Assembly: GCF_010731295.1 (NCBI RefSeq)
Contig: NZ_AP022579.1
Location: 2,046,001 to 2,110,000 of the forward strand
From: Mycolicibacterium boenickei
GTDB taxonomy: Bacteria; Actinomycetota; Actinomycetes; Mycobacteriales; Mycobacteriaceae
Reading direction: 5' to 3'
DNA: 64,000 nucleotides
The notes under the pieces are model-generated. The model was not told the origin of the DNA, did no database searches, and saw nothing but the letters and a program-made list of their open reading frames with translations. This document shows, piece by piece, positions 1 through 13,805 of the stretch; the first letter of the stretch is position 1; every line of letters begins with the position of its first letter. A program made the position numbers and the translations under genes.

Positions 1-963
1 CTGCTCGACCAGGCCCGCTCCGACCGCAAGCGCATCGTGCTGCCGGAAGGTACCGATGACCGCATCCTCAAGGCCGCGGGCCGGCTGCTGCAACACGAGG
101 TGGCCGAGCTGACCATCCTCGGCGAGGAAAACCAGATTCGTTCCCGGGCAGCAGAACTCGGGGTGAACATCGACGCGGCCGTGGTTCTCGATCCGCGCAC
201 CAGCGCATTGTGCGACCAGTTCGCCGAGCAGTATGCCGAGTTGCGCCGCAAGAAGGGCGTGACGGTCGAGCAGGCCCGCGAGATCATCCACGACGTCTCG
301 TACTTCGGCACCATGCTGGTGCACAACGAGATGGTCGACGGCATGGTGTCGGGCGCCGCCCACACCACGGCGCACACCGTGCGCCCGGCCTTCGAGATCA
401 TCCGCACCGCGCCGGGGATCTCGACGGTGTCGAGCATCTTCCTGATGTGTCTGGCCGACCGGGTGCTGGCGTACGGCGACTGCGCGATCGTGCCCGATCC
501 GACCTCGGAGCAACTCGCCGACATCGCGATCTCCTCGGCGCGCACCGCCGCGCAGTTCGGTATCGACCCGCGGGTGGCCATGCTGTCCTACTCCACGGGC
601 ACCTCGGGCACCGGCGCCGACGTCGACAAGGTCCGGGCCGCAACCGAATTGGTGCGGCAGCGGGAACCCGAACTGTTGGTCGAGGGGCCGATCCAGTACG
701 ACGCCGCGGTGGAGCCGTCCGTGGCCGCCACCAAGATGCCCGATTCGGCCGTGGCCGGGCGGGCCACGGTGCTGATCTTTCCCGATCTCAACACCGGCAA
801 CAACACCTACAAGGCCGTGCAACGGAGCGCAGGCGCGATCGCGATAGGTCCGGTGCTGCAGGGCCTCAACAAGCCGGTCAACGATCTGTCCAGAGGGGCG
901 CTGGTGGAGGACATCGTGAACACCGTGGCGATCACGGCGATTCAGGCGCAGGGGTGTAAATGA
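1..963 (+). CDS. pta: Phosphate acetyltransferase, C-terminal part (5' end outside window)
   Basis: Pta interconverts acetyl-CoA and acetyl phosphate in the cytosol. The reading frame is open from base 1 and only the last 320 residues are present. They cover the PTA/PTB catalytic domain: an N-terminal LPEGTD segment, the substrate-pocket region with [10 protein letters not shown], and the C-terminal [14 protein letters not shown] block. The missing part should be the BioD-like and DRTGG regions of the long mycobacterial Pta, inferred from the family. The TGA stop overlaps the ackA ATG by four bases (ATGA), so the two are translationally coupled. Family assignment is firm; only the start is unknown. 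Confidence 0.96.
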   Translation: MLDQARSDRKRIVLPEGTDDRILKAAGRLLQHEVAELTILGEENQIRSRAAELGVNIDAAVVLDPRTSALCDQFAEQYAELRRKKGVTVEQAREIIHDVSYFGTMLVHNEMVDGMVSGAAHTTAHTVRPAFEIIRTAPGISTVSSIFLMCLADRVLAYGDCAIVPDPTSEQLADIAISSARTAAQFGIDPRVAMLSYSTGTSGTGADVDKVRAATELVRQREPELLVEGPIQYDAAVEPSVAATKMPDSAVAGRATVLIFPDLNTGNNTYKAVQRSAGAIAIGPVLQGLNKPVNDLSRGALVEDIVNTVAITAIQAQGCK

Positions 964-2090
964 CGGTCCTGGTGGTCAACTCCGGCTCCTCGTCACTGAA
1001 ATATGCGGTGGTCAAACCGGATTCGGGTGAGTTCCTGGCCGACGGCATCATCGAGCAGATCGGCTCGGCGCAGGTGCCCGACCATGACGCCGCGCTGCGG
1101 GCGGCGTTCGACGAACTGGCCGATCAGGGTCTGCACCTGGACACGCTGGGCCTGGTGGCGGTCGGGCACCGGGTGGTGCACGGCGGCAAGACCTTCTACC
1201 AGCCCACCCTGATCGACGGCGAGCTGATCGCCAAGGTGCAAGAGCTGGCCCCGCTTGCCCCGCTGCACAATCCACCCGCGCTGCTCGGCATCGAAGTGGC
1301 GCGCAAACTGCTGCCGGATCTGCCGCACGTGGCGGTGTTCGACACCGCTTTCTTCCACAATCTGCCCGAGGCCGCGGCGACCTACGCCATCGATCGTGAG
1401 GTGGCCGAGCGGTGGGGCATCCGGCGCTACGGATTCCACGGCACGTCGCACCAGTACGTCAGCCAGCAGGCCGCGGCTTTCCTGGATCAGCCCTACGAAT
1501 CGTTGAATCAGATTGTGCTGCACCTGGGTAACGGCGCGTCGGCGTCGGCGATCGCCGGAGGCCGCCCGGTGGACACCTCGATGGGCCTGACGCCGATGGA
1601 GGGCCTGGTGATGGGCACCCGCAGCGGCGACGTCGACCCGGGCATCATCATGTACCTGTCCCGCACCGCAGGCATGGCGGTCGAGGACATCGACACCATG
1701 CTCAACCGGCAGTCCGGTGTGCGTGGCCTCGGCGGCGAGAACGACTTCCGCAAGTTGCACGCCCGGATCGAATCCGGTGATGCGAACGCGCAATTGGCAT
1801 ACGACGTCTACATCCACCGGCTGCGCAAGTATGTCGGGGCCTACCTCGCGGTGCTGGGCCGCGCCGATGTCATCAGCTTCACCGCGGGAGTGGGGAAGAA
1901 CGATGCCGCGGTGCGCCGCGATGCGCTGGCCGGGTTGACCGGGCTGGGGATCGCGATCGACGAGGAGCTCAACGCGTCACCGTCGCGTGACACCCGGCGG
2001 ATCTCGACACCGGACTCGGCGGTCACGGTGCTGGTGGTGCCGACCAACGAGGAGTTGGCGATCGCGCGGGCCGCCGCAGCCCTGGTCTGA
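960..2090 (+). CDS. ackA: Acetate kinase
   Basis: AckA converts acetyl phosphate and ADP to acetate and ATP, or the reverse, completing the Pta-AckA pathway. The protein has 376 residues, close to the usual 385-400. It opens with the ASKHA phosphate-1 motif [15 protein letters not shown] and carries HRVVHGG, FDTAFF, HLGNGAS and the [18 protein letters not shown] block. The start is the ATG that overlaps the pta stop. Nothing looks degraded. Regulation is presumably shared with pta because of the coupling. Confidence 0.98.
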   Translation: MTVLVVNSGSSSLKYAVVKPDSGEFLADGIIEQIGSAQVPDHDAALRAAFDELADQGLHLDTLGLVAVGHRVVHGGKTFYQPTLIDGELIAKVQELAPLAPLHNPPALLGIEVARKLLPDLPHVAVFDTAFFHNLPEAAATYAIDREVAERWGIRRYGFHGTSHQYVSQQAAAFLDQPYESLNQIVLHLGNGASASAIAGGRPVDTSMGLTPMEGLVMGTRSGDVDPGIIMYLSRTAGMAVEDIDTMLNRQSGVRGLGGENDFRKLHARIESGDANAQLAYDVYIHRLRKYVGAYLAVLGRADVISFTAGVGKNDAAVRRDALAGLTGLGIAIDEELNASPSRDTRRISTPDSAVTVLVVPTNEELAIARAAAALV

Positions 2091-2146
2091 ATCAGAAGCC
2101 TTTGACTGTGCGCGTGGGGCGCAGAGTGTGCGCGTGTGGCGAAGAT

Positions 2147-2590
2147 TCAGCTGATGTGTCGCCGCTGACGCACGCTGGATTGTCTTTGGGCGAGGGCGGA
2201 CCGCACCCGGCGAAGAACGGCGGCCGAACTGTCTTCCGCTACCACGCGGATCACGATCCAGCCGAGATCCTTGAGCATCTCCAGGCGGCGAATGTCCTTG
2301 ACGTACTGCCAACGGTCGGTCCGATGCTGGTCTCCGTCGTACTCGACAGCGACCATCCACTCGTCCCACCCCATGTCGAGGTACGCGACAGGCAGTCCGT
2401 CGACCATGACGGGAATCTGAGTGGTGGGCCTGGGCAGCCCGTCGCGGACCAGCAGCAGTCGCAGCCAACTCTCCCTGGGTGACTGGGAGCCGGCGTCGAC
2501 GAATGTCATTGTGGTTTCGAGGTTATCCACAAGCCGCCGTTCATACACATTCGACGCCTTGATCGCACACTCGGTAGCGAGTCGAGGAAA
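2147..2590 (-). pseudogene. 5'-truncated DUF559-family protein relic
   Basis: This minus-strand frame encodes the C-terminal half of a mycobacterial DUF559 (restriction-endonuclease-fold) protein. Recognisable parts are DAGSQSPRESWLRLLL, QIPVMVDGLPVAYLDMGW, VAVEYDGDQHR and GWIVIRVVAED. The similarity begins at about base 2590, right at the end of pknG, and further upstream the frame is only antisense to pknG. The N-terminal half of the usual roughly 280-300 residue protein is therefore missing. An internal ATG at 2509 would allow a 120-residue product, but no ribosome site is convincing. I read it as a degraded remnant beside pknG. Confidence 0.62.
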
Positions 2591-2595
2591 GGGAA

Positions 2596-5839
<3,244 letters not shown>

Positions 5840-5843
<4 letters not shown>

Positions 5844-7159
5844 CTGTACTCGCTGAGTCGAGGCCACAGTCCGAGGGCCACCGCCAGGGCCGCGGCCACG
5901 CTGAGCAGCGCGGCACCCACGGTCGCCCCGGACAGCACCCGGCGGGCGTTGGCGATGTCGTTGCGCAACTGGCTGCGGCTCTGTTCGATGCCCTTGGACA
6001 GGGCGCTGTCGAGCTTGTCGAATGCCGACGTGGAATCGTCCTCGCCGGTGCCCAGCGCCACCTGCGTCGCGGCCTGGTAATTGCCCACCGCGATGTAGGC
6101 GTTGATCCGGTCGTCGGCCGTGCGCCACTTGGTGAGCAGGTCTTCGGCACCGGTCAGGTCGCTCTTGTCGATGCCGGTGTCGCGGGCCAGATACTGCGCG
6201 AGCTGCTGCTGCATGGCCTCGATGCGCTGGTAGTAGGACTGCTTGCGCAGGTTCTCGTCGCCGCGCCGGATCAGTGCCAGAGTCTCGTCGGCCCGGGCCT
6301 GCTGGGCGGTGATGGCCAGGTTCGTCACGGTCTTGAGAGACTCGGCCGCGGTGTCCTTGGCGCTGCGGCTGTCCGACGTCGAGATCACCAGCGCGGTGGT
6401 CACCCAGATCAGCATGATCAGCACGGCCATACCGCCTGCCACGAACCCGATGTTCACCCGGCGCCGGGTGCGCCGCGCCAGCCAGCGGTTGGCGAACGCG
6501 CCGAACATCAACGTGGCCAGCACCACCAGCATCACCGCGGCCGGGATCCGGGTGGAGGCCGTGGTTTCGGCATCGACCCGCGCGGAGGTCTCCTCGTACA
6601 GGCGTTGTGCGTCGGGCAGGATCTGCGACTGCATCAGCGCCGAGGCCTCCGACAGGTATGACGAACCGACGGGGTTGCCCGCCCGGTTGTTGGTGCGCGC
6701 GGTTTCCACCAGACCGGTGTAGACGGCGAGCCGCGCGTTGATCCGGCCGAGCAGCTGCACCAGGGTCTCGTCGGTCAGCCCGCTCGAAGCCCGCGTCACC
6801 GCCACCGAGGCGTCGGTGATGGCCTGCTCGTACCGCTGGCGCACATCGCGGGGTTCGGCACCGGCGATGAAGGCCGTGGCCGCGGCGGCGTCGGCCACCG
6901 ACAGCGTGGTGTAGAGCTGGCCGGCCGCGAACGCCAGCGGTTCGGTGTGGTCGAGCACCGTGGTCAACGCCTGCTGGCGGTCGTTGATCGTGGTGGACGT
7001 CGCGAACGCACTGGCGAGCACGAGCGTCGACAACACCAGCCCGATGGTCAGGATGCGTCCGGGAGTGGTCCACAGAAACCACCAGCGGGGATGGGCAGGA
7101 GTGGTCGGCGACCGGGACGCGAGCGGTTCGGTCGAGGGATGTGCCAACTCCACAGTCAC
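5840..7159 (-). CDS. glnX: Membrane sensor GlnX (Rv0412c family)
   Basis: Integral membrane protein that couples GlnH to PknG. It has an N-terminal membrane segment (near GRILTIGLVLSTLVLASAFA), a long alpha-helical extracytoplasmic region like a four-helix-bundle sensor, a second pair of membrane segments around the middle, another helical region, and a final segment (GALLSVAAALAVALGLWP). A GTG start at 7159 gives 439 residues, exactly the M. tuberculosis length; the open frame continues upstream to 7264 but those residues look spurious. A TATAGT hexamer lies upstream on this strand (7208-7213) as a possible -10 element. Confidence 0.93.
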
Positions 7160-7295
7160 CTGCGCACGGACCTCATTTAGTTTCGGTGCAAAACGGGGCG
7201 TGCCACCACTATAAAAAAATTCTAAGAGCGCCGCGCTTAGGCTCGCGGAGAAATCGGGCCGCACCGAAACTGCCGACGTTCCTTATCCTGTACGG

Positions 7296-7799
7296 GTGCG
7301 TGGCGACGGTGACGGCTGGGTGTTCTCCGACAACGGCGCCCGCTATTGGGGTCGCCACGGCGCGGCCGGCTTGCTGCTGCGGGCACCGTGGCCGGGCGGA
7401 TCGGCCGCAGTGCTGCTGCAACACCGCGCCCCGTGGAGTCATCAGGGCGGCACCTGGGCGTTGCCGGGCGGCGCCCGCGACAGTCACGAAACCGCCGAGC
7501 AGGCCGCGGTCCGGGAAGCCCACGAGGAAGCCGGAGTGACGGCCGAGCAGCTCACCGTGCGAACCACCGTGGTGACGGCCGAGGTGGCCGGGATCGGCGG
7601 CACGCACTGGTCTTACACGACCGTGATCGCCGACGTGCCCGAACCACTGGAGACCATCCCCAACCGCGAGAGTTCGGAATTGCGCTGGGTGGCCGAGGAC
7701 GAGGTGGCCGAGTTGCCGCTGCATCCGGGGTTCGCCGCGAGCTGGGAGCAGCTGCGCGCGGTGACGGCGACGCTGCCGCTGGAGCTCAGGCCGCGCTGA
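7296..7799 (+). CDS. mutT3: NUDIX hydrolase MutT3
   Basis: Nucleotide-pool sanitising NUDIX hydrolase; the M. tuberculosis MutT3 acts on oxidised guanine nucleotides. The protein has 167 residues with a complete Nudix box at about 59-81 (G-x5-E-x7-REAHEEAGV), where Glu74, Glu77 and Glu78 should bind metal. The GTG start begins [10 protein letters not shown]. The Rv0413 protein is longer at both ends, about 217 residues, so this is a shorter form. Its 3' end overlaps the convergent thiE by 14 bases. Confidence 0.93.
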   Translation: MRGDGDGWVFSDNGARYWGRHGAAGLLLRAPWPGGSAAVLLQHRAPWSHQGGTWALPGGARDSHETAEQAAVREAHEEAGVTAEQLTVRTTVVTAEVAGIGGTHWSYTTVIADVPEPLETIPNRESSELRWVAEDEVAELPLHPGFAASWEQLRAVTATLPLELRPR

Positions 7800-8454
7800 C
7801 CGTCGCCTTGAGTGCTTCGGCCGCGGCCCGCGGATCCTCGGCGGCGGTGATCGCGCGGACCACCACGATGCGCCGGGCTCCGGCGGCCAGTACCTCGGGC
7901 AGCCGCTGCTGATCGATCCCGCCGATCGCGAACCACGGCTTGGCCGGATTCCGCGCGGCCGTCGAGCGCACCAGGTCCAGACCCGGGGCGGACCGGCCGG
8001 GCTTGGTGGGGGTGGGCCAGCACGGCCCGACGCAGAAATAGTCGACCCGCTCGTCGATGGCGGCCGCGGCCTGCCCGGCATCGTGAGTGGAGCGGCCGAT
8101 CACCGGACGCTCGCCGATGATGCCGCGGGCGACGTCCAGCGGCAGATCGTCCTGGCCGAGGTGCAGCACGTCGGCCCCGGCCGCCAGGGCGATATCGGCC
8201 CGGTCGTTGACCGCGAGCAACGCACCGTGGCGCCGCGCCGCGTCGGCCAGGATCTCCAGCGCCTCGAGCTCCTGGCGCGCCTCCATGGGGCCGAACTGCT
8301 TCTCCCCGGCCGAGCCCTTGTCCCGCAGCTGGATCAGATCCACCCCGCCTGCCAGCGCGGCATCGGCGAATTCGGCCAGGTCACCACGCTCGCGGCGGGC
8401 GTCGGTGCACAGGTAGAGGGTGGCGCGCTGCAAACGGTCGACGGGTGATTCCAC
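7786..8454 (-). CDS. thiE: Thiamine-phosphate synthase
   Basis: ThiE couples HMP-pyrophosphate to carboxylated thiazole phosphate to give thiamine phosphate. The 222-residue product is the same length as M. tuberculosis ThiE. Motifs include [21 protein letters not shown] (pyrophosphate binding), [42 protein letters not shown] and AIGGI. The GTG at 8454 sets this length; the open frame upstream is a shadow of thiO, thiS and thiG. It is transcribed away from the thiO-thiS-thiG operon, with the riboswitch on the opposite strand between them. Confidence 0.96.
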   Translation of the reverse strand: MESPVDRLQRATLYLCTDARRERGDLAEFADAALAGGVDLIQLRDKGSAGEKQFGPMEARQELEALEILADAARRHGALLAVNDRADIALAAGADVLHLGQDDLPLDVARGIIGERPVIGRSTHDAGQAAAAIDERVDYFCVGPCWPTPTKPGRSAPGLDLVRSTAARNPAKPWFAIGGIDQQRLPEVLAAGARRIVVVRAITAAEDPRAAAEALKATVSAA

Positions 8455-8498
8455 ACCGCGACGGTAGCCGGTGCCGCCCGAGTACCCTGGACTGGCAA

Positions 8499-8588
8499 TA
8501 CGGGAGTCCCTGGGACGTGGGGCTGAGAGTGGGCATCCGGACCGGCCCTGACCGTCACACCTGATCCGGGTCATGCCGGCGAAGGGAG
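8499..8588 (+). promoter_or_regulatory. TPP riboswitch (THI element) before thiO
   Basis: The hallmark THI-box pieces appear in order: GGGGCTGAGAGTG around 8520, ACACCTGATCCGGGTCATGCC around 8557-8577, and the terminal CCGGCGAAGGGAG ending at 8588. These are the conserved thiamine pyrophosphate aptamer sequences. The last element contains the Shine-Dalgarno sequence AAGGGAG, five bases before the thiO ATG at 8594. Ligand binding should therefore mask the ribosome site directly, with no separate expression platform. The element should repress thiO-thiS-thiG when TPP is abundant. Confidence 0.96.
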
Positions 8589-8593
8589 CGGGT

Positions 8594-9597
8594 ATGGCGC
8601 GAACACTTGCCGTCATCGGCGGCGGTGTCATCGGGCTGTCCGTCGCACGGCGGGCGGCGCTCGACGGCTGGACCGTGCGGCTGCACTGCACGCCCGAGCG
8701 CGGCGCGTCGTGGGTGGCCGGCGGCATGCTGGCCCCGCACAGCGAAGGCTGGCCGGGCGAGGAACAGATACTGCAGATCGGCCTGGAATCACTGAAGCTG
8801 TGGCACTCGGGATTTCTCGACGGACTGGCGCCCGAGGTGGTCACCGCGCGCGAGTCGCTCGTCGTCGCTGTCGACCGGGCCGATGTGGCCGACCTGCACA
8901 CCGTCGCCGAATGGTTGTCCGCCCAGGGCCAGCCGGTCGAGCTGACCACCGCCGCCCGTGACGTGGAACCCCTGCTGGCCCAAGGCATCCGGCACGGGTT
9001 CCGGGCCACCACCGAACTCGCCGTGGACAACCGTGCCGTGGTCGACGGGCTGGCCGCGCACTGCGAACAGCTGGCCGTGCGGTGGGCCCGGCCGGTGGCG
9101 GATCTGGCCGAGATCAACGACGCTTCCGCCGTCGTCGTCGCCAACGGGATCGACGCCCCGAAGCTCCTGCCCGGCCTGCCGGTGCGTCCGGTCAAGGGCG
9201 AGGTGCTGCGGCTGCGCTGGCGCAAGGGCTGTATGCCGGTGCCGCAGCGGGTGATCCGGGCCCGCGTGCACGGCCGGCCGGTGTATCTGGTGCCGCGCGC
9301 CGACGGCGTCGTGGTGGGCGCTACCCAGTACGAGCACGGCCGCGACACCGCGCCGGTGGTCAGCGGGGTACGTGACCTACTGGAGGACGCCTGCGCCGTG
9401 ATGCCGGCACTGGGTGAGTACGAGCTCGCCGAGACCGCGGCGGGACTGCGCCCGATGACGCCCGACGGGCTGCCGATCGTCGAGCGCGTCGACGAGCGCA
9501 CGCTGGTGGCCGTCGGGCACGGCCGGAACGGATTTCTGTTGGCACCGTGGACCGCTGAGCGGATCGCGGCTGAACTCGAGGTGAGCGTGGGAGCGAA

Positions 9598-9601
<4 letters not shown>
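8594..9601 (+). CDS. thiO: Glycine oxidase ThiO (FAD-dependent)
   Basis: ThiO oxidises glycine to the iminoacetate used by ThiG to build the thiazole ring. The 335-residue protein starts with the FAD Rossmann motif [16 protein letters not shown] and ends with the DAO-family signature [11 protein letters not shown]. The start is the ATG at 8594 that follows the riboswitch Shine-Dalgarno; an in-frame ATG at 8573 lies inside the aptamer and is unlikely. The stop overlaps the thiS start as ATGA. The oxygen-dependent route fits an aerobic organism. Confidence 0.96.
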
Positions 9602-10549
<948 letters not shown>

Positions 10550-10583
10550 TTTCGCGCCGAGGCTGTGGCGAGCGTGCCGAGTC

Positions 10584-10627
10584 TGCGCTGAGATCGTGAA
10601 AATGACCAAAATTACGATCTGGGCGCA
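10584..10627. repeat. Imperfect hairpin downstream of thiG
   Basis: TGCGC-TG-AGATCGT at 10584-10597 is the inverse complement of ACGATCT-GG-GCGCA at 10614-10627, except for a 2x2 internal mismatch, and encloses an A-rich 16-base loop. It lies in the 102-base gap between thiG and the hydrolase gene. There is no following U-tract. It could act as a factor-dependent terminator or be an intergenic palindromic repeat. Confidence 0.5.
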
Positions 10628-10651
10628 GGCTCGATGCGGGGGAGCGGTGTT

Positions 10652-11422
10652 ATGAATCGCTATGTCGCGCTGGGCAGTTCGATGGCTGCCGGGCCGGGTA
10701 TCAAGCCGTCGGCCGAGGGGGCACCGTGGCAGGCGGGTCGCTCGGCCCGCAACTACCCGCACCTGGTGGCCGCCCGTCTCGGGCTCGATCTGGTCGACGT
10801 GACGTACTCCGGGGCCACCACCGCACATGTGTTGCGTGACCGCCAGAACGGTGCGCCACCCCAGATCGACGCGCTGGACGGCTCTGAAGCGCTGGTCACG
10901 GTCACGATCGGCGGCAACGACGCCGGCTATGTGCCCCAGTTGATGGCGGCATCGCTGCCACGCTTCACCCGGTGCGTGCCGCTGCTGGGGCCGTTCCTTC
11001 GTGGCCTGCTGGACCCCGATGCGCGGGAGGCGGCGCTGACAGAGGTGGCGGACTCGCTGGTGGTCGTGGGGCGGGAGATCCGGCAGCGCGCCCCGCGGGC
11101 CCAGGTGTTGTTCGTGGACTACCTGACGTTGCTGCCGCCGCCGGGCGTCGCCGCCACGGGGCTGTCGGAGGACGACGCTGAGCTCGGACGACACGTCGCG
11201 GGTGAGCTGGAACGCCTCACCGGCGAGGCCGCCGCTCGAACGCAGTGCGGTTGGGTGCGCGCCGCCCAGGCCAGCCTGACCCATCACGCCTGGTCGGACC
11301 GGCCGTGGACGACGCGGCCCGGTGTGCCCTGGCCGGGCCGGCCCGCGCCGCTGCATCCCAACGCCGCGGGTATGCGGGCGGTTGCCGATCTGGTGGTGGC
11401 GCAGGCGGGCCCGAGCGCCTGA
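10652..11422 (+). CDS. SGNH/GDSL-family hydrolase
   Basis: Predicted esterase or lipase of the SGNH superfamily, 256 residues. Block I is YVALGSSMAAGPG, with the nucleophile Ser in a GSS rather than GDS context. Block III is VTIGGNDAG, and the block V histidine is in LHPNAAGM. No signal peptide is evident, so it should be cytosolic. The ATG at 10652 follows GGGGGAG at a normal distance; the in-frame ATG at 10634 has no ribosome site. It sits between thiG and the WXG100 pair and is not part of the conserved M. tuberculosis order. The substrate is unknown. Confidence 0.85.
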   Translation: MNRYVALGSSMAAGPGIKPSAEGAPWQAGRSARNYPHLVAARLGLDLVDVTYSGATTAHVLRDRQNGAPPQIDALDGSEALVTVTIGGNDAGYVPQLMAASLPRFTRCVPLLGPFLRGLLDPDAREAALTEVADSLVVVGREIRQRAPRAQVLFVDYLTLLPPPGVAATGLSEDDAELGRHVAGELERLTGEAAARTQCGWVRAAQASLTHHAWSDRPWTTRPGVPWPGRPAPLHPNAAGMRAVADLVVAQAGPSA

Positions 11423-11465
11423 ATTCGTGCCATCGGGGCTGATGGCGGCGTGTAAGAATCTGCCT

Positions 11466-11765
11466 ATGGCCCTCGAGCTGAACGCTGACGAGCTTCGGAA
11501 GAAGTCCGCCCAACTGTCGAAACTCGCACAGGAACGCGCGCAGCACGAGCGCCGCGTGGCTGAGATCGCCGGTGAGCTCGCCGCGACCTGGACGGGAACG
11601 TCGGGGTCAGCTGTTCAGTCCGCCCTGTCGAACTACCTCACGCAAGCGTCGGACGTGCGTCGGGAAGAGGTCGAGATGTCGCAGCTTCTCGATCAAGCGA
11701 CCGCGGCGTACGAGGGGACCGACGGTAACGCGGCCGGCTCGCTGGCCCAGTCGATGAACATCTGA
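11466..11765 (+). CDS. WXG100-family protein, first of a pair
   Basis: A 99-residue helical-hairpin protein of the EsxA/EsxB family. The turn motif is Trp42-Thr43-Gly44, and near the C-terminus a YxxxD type VII secretion signal is visible (Tyr82, Asp86). It is followed after 15 bases by a second WXG100 gene, as in Esx heterodimers. No EccC, EccD or other type VII core gene is nearby, so export would depend on an ESX system elsewhere. A TAAGAA hexamer about eight bases before the ATG suggests a leaderless transcript. Confidence 0.88.
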   Translation: MALELNADELRKKSAQLSKLAQERAQHERRVAEIAGELAATWTGTSGSAVQSALSNYLTQASDVRREEVEMSQLLDQATAAYEGTDGNAAGSLAQSMNI

Positions 11766-11780
11766 GTCGGGAGGGTCCGG

Positions 11781-12071
11781 ATGAGCAGCGATATCGCCGT
11801 CCAGTTCGAGCGGACGCGGCAGCTGGCCGCCGAGCTGGATGCCGAGGCCGCCAAGGTCAAGCAGATCCTGGAAGAGGAGACCGCGCTGATGGCCGACATC
11901 GGCGGTACGTGGTCTGGCGCAGCCTCGGATCAGTTCCGTCAGCAGTACAGCGAGTGGAACAAGGAGGCCGACGAAGAGGCGGCAGCGTTGGACAAGCTGT
12001 GCGCCGCGGTTCACGCGGGCATCGACACGCTCTACAGCACCGAGTCCGATGTGACGGGAATGTTCAGTTGA
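11781..12071 (+). CDS. WXG100-family protein, second of a pair
   Basis: A 96-residue helical-hairpin protein with the turn motif Trp44-Ser45-Gly46. It has no clear YxxxD/E signal at its C-terminus (LYSTESDVTG is close but mis-spaced), which fits the usual rule that one partner of the heterodimer carries the signal. GGGAGGGTCCGG just before the ATG is a good ribosome site. It should form a heterodimer with the product of the preceding gene. The sequence matches none of the named Esx proteins that I recognise. Confidence 0.88.
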   Translation: MSSDIAVQFERTRQLAAELDAEAAKVKQILEEETALMADIGGTWSGAASDQFRQQYSEWNKEADEEAAALDKLCAAVHAGIDTLYSTESDVTGMFS

Positions 12072-12106
12072 ACTGAACCTGAGCAGTCAGAACAACACCG
12101 CCTGCA

Positions 12107-13030
12107 ATGATGGCGGTGATGATCGAACTGACCGGGCTGACAAAACTCTATGGATCGCACCGAGCTGTCGACGATCTGACGTTCACCGTCGAACCGGGCG
12201 TGGTGACCGGATTTCTCGGACCCAACGGCGCGGGCAAGACCACCACGATGCGGCTGATCCTCGGACTGGACCATCCCACCACCGGAACCGCGACCATCGA
12301 CGGCAAGCGATACCGGGAACTGCACGATCCGCTACGCACCGTCGGCGCCCTGCTCGACGCGCGCCAGGCACATCCGAACCGCTCGGCCCGCAACCACCTG
12401 CGCTGGATCGCGGCGGCCAACCGGATTCCGTCGGTCCGCGTGGACGAGGTGCTCGAGATGGTCGGGCTGACGTCGGTCGCCGAGCGCAGTGCCGGAACGC
12501 TGTCGCTCGGAATGAGCCAGCGGCTGGGGATCGCCGCCGCGCTGCTGGGTGATCCGCCGGTGCTGCTGTTCGACGAGCCGGTCAACGGTCTGGACCCCGA
12601 AGGCATCCATTGGGTGCGCACCCTCATGCGCAGCCTGGCTGCCGAGGGCCGCACGGTGTTCGTGTCCAGTCACCTGCTGGCCGAGATGGCCAACACCGCA
12701 GACCGTTTGGTGGTGATCGGGCAGGGCAAGCTGATCACCTCGACCACGGTGAGCGAGTTCGTCAGCGGTACCTCCGCCGACACCGTGCGGGTGCGCAGCC
12801 CGCAACTGGAGACGTTGCGCGAGGTTCTCACCGATGCCGGTTTCGAGGTGGAGGCCGCCGCCGATGGTGACGCGGTAGCGGTGCACGGCGCGGCCATCGA
12901 GGTGATCGGCGACCTGGCCGCCCGCAACGCCATCACCTTGCATGAGCTGAGCCAGCGACAGGGCTCGCTGGAGGAGGCATATCTGAAACTCACCGACGAC
13001 GCGGTCGACTACCGGGCGGTCCAGAAATGA
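12107..13030 (+). CDS. ABC transporter ATP-binding protein
   Basis: ATPase subunit of an ABC-2 type exporter (CcmA/DrrA class), 307 residues. Walker A is GPNGAGKTTT, the signature is the variant LSLGMSQR, and Walker B is VLLFDEPVNGLDP, followed by the H-loop in SSHLLAEM. A C-terminal extension of about 80 residues follows the ATPase domain. Several starts are possible (ATG 12107, 12110 and 12119) and none has a strong ribosome site; 12119 would begin MIELTGLTK. The stop overlaps the permease start as ATGA. The substrate is unknown; drug or lipid export is typical of the class. Confidence 0.9.
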   Translation: MMAVMIELTGLTKLYGSHRAVDDLTFTVEPGVVTGFLGPNGAGKTTTMRLILGLDHPTTGTATIDGKRYRELHDPLRTVGALLDARQAHPNRSARNHLRWIAAANRIPSVRVDEVLEMVGLTSVAERSAGTLSLGMSQRLGIAAALLGDPPVLLFDEPVNGLDPEGIHWVRTLMRSLAAEGRTVFVSSHLLAEMANTADRLVVIGQGKLITSTTVSEFVSGTSADTVRVRSPQLETLREVLTDAGFEVEAAADGDAVAVHGAAIEVIGDLAARNAITLHELSQRQGSLEEAYLKLTDDAVDYRAVQK

Positions 13031-13785
13031 GCGCGCTGGCCGCGCTCGACGCCGAGCGCATCAAACTGTCGACGACCCGTTCCTCGCTGTGGTCGGTGGT
13101 CGGGGTGGCGGTGCTCAGCTTGGGCGTGGCCGCGCTGCAGGGCATGTCCGCGGATCACTACAGCGGGCTGTCCCCGGCCAAGGCCGCCCTGGGTGTCGCG
13201 GTGTTCGGCGTTCCGGTGCTGATGGTGCTGTCTTCGATGACGATGACCGGCGAATACCGCAGCGGGCTGATCCGCACCACCTTGCTGGCCACGCCGAATC
13301 GCACGCAGGTGCTGACCGCGAAAGCGGTGGTGTGCGCGGCCTTCTCCTCGGTGTGTGCGGTGGTGATGGTGCTGGCCTCGGTGCTGGTGGCCCGGATGGT
13401 GGCCGACCCGGTGGTCGGAACCCAGCTGTCGATGGCCAACCCGGCGACCTGGCGGGTGGCCGGCGGGTTCGCGTTGTACGCGGCGCTGGCCGCGGTACTC
13501 GGGGTGGCCGTCGGTGCGCTCGTGCGCTTCGCGGCCGGTGCCGTCGCGGTGCTGCTGCTGTGGCCGCTGGTGGCCGAGCCACTGCTGGGGAACATGCCCA
13601 ACTCGGGCCCGCGGACGGGGCCCTGGTTGCCGTTCGCCAACATGTTCACGTTCCTGCACGTGGACTGGCTGTTCCCGACGTATGTCATGCCGTGGGGCGA
13701 GCTGGGCTCGCTGTTCTATTTCCTGGTGTGGGTCGCGGTGGCGTTCGTGGCCGCCGCGGTGGTGCTGAACAGGCGTGACGCCTGA
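13027..13785 (+). CDS. ABC-2 type permease
   Basis: Membrane partner of the preceding ATPase, 252 residues with about six hydrophobic segments (for example SLWSVVGVAVLSLGVAAL and VAVLLLWPLVAEPLLG). The segment MTGEYRSGLIRTTLLATPNR is the conserved cytoplasmic coupling region of bacitracin- and lantibiotic-type ABC-2 permeases. It starts four bases inside the ATPase gene. The gene ends in the stem of the bidirectional hairpin shared with the convergent SPFH gene. Confidence 0.88.
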   Translation: MSALAALDAERIKLSTTRSSLWSVVGVAVLSLGVAALQGMSADHYSGLSPAKAALGVAVFGVPVLMVLSSMTMTGEYRSGLIRTTLLATPNRTQVLTAKAVVCAAFSSVCAVVMVLASVLVARMVADPVVGTQLSMANPATWRVAGGFALYAALAAVLGVAVGALVRFAAGAVAVLLLWPLVAEPLLGNMPNSGPRTGPWLPFANMFTFLHVDWLFPTYVMPWGELGSLFYFLVWVAVAFVAAAVVLNRRDA

Positions 13786-13805
13786 CCCGGATCACTCCGG
13801 GTCAG
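13782..13805. terminator. Bidirectional hairpin between convergent genes
   Basis: A perfect 10-base inverted repeat, CTGACCCGGA and TCCGGGTCAG, with a 4-base loop. It spans the stop codons of the permease gene (13785) and of the convergent SPFH gene (13792). No U-tract follows on either side, which is common for mycobacterial hairpin terminators. Its position argues for termination of both transcripts. Confidence 0.72.
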
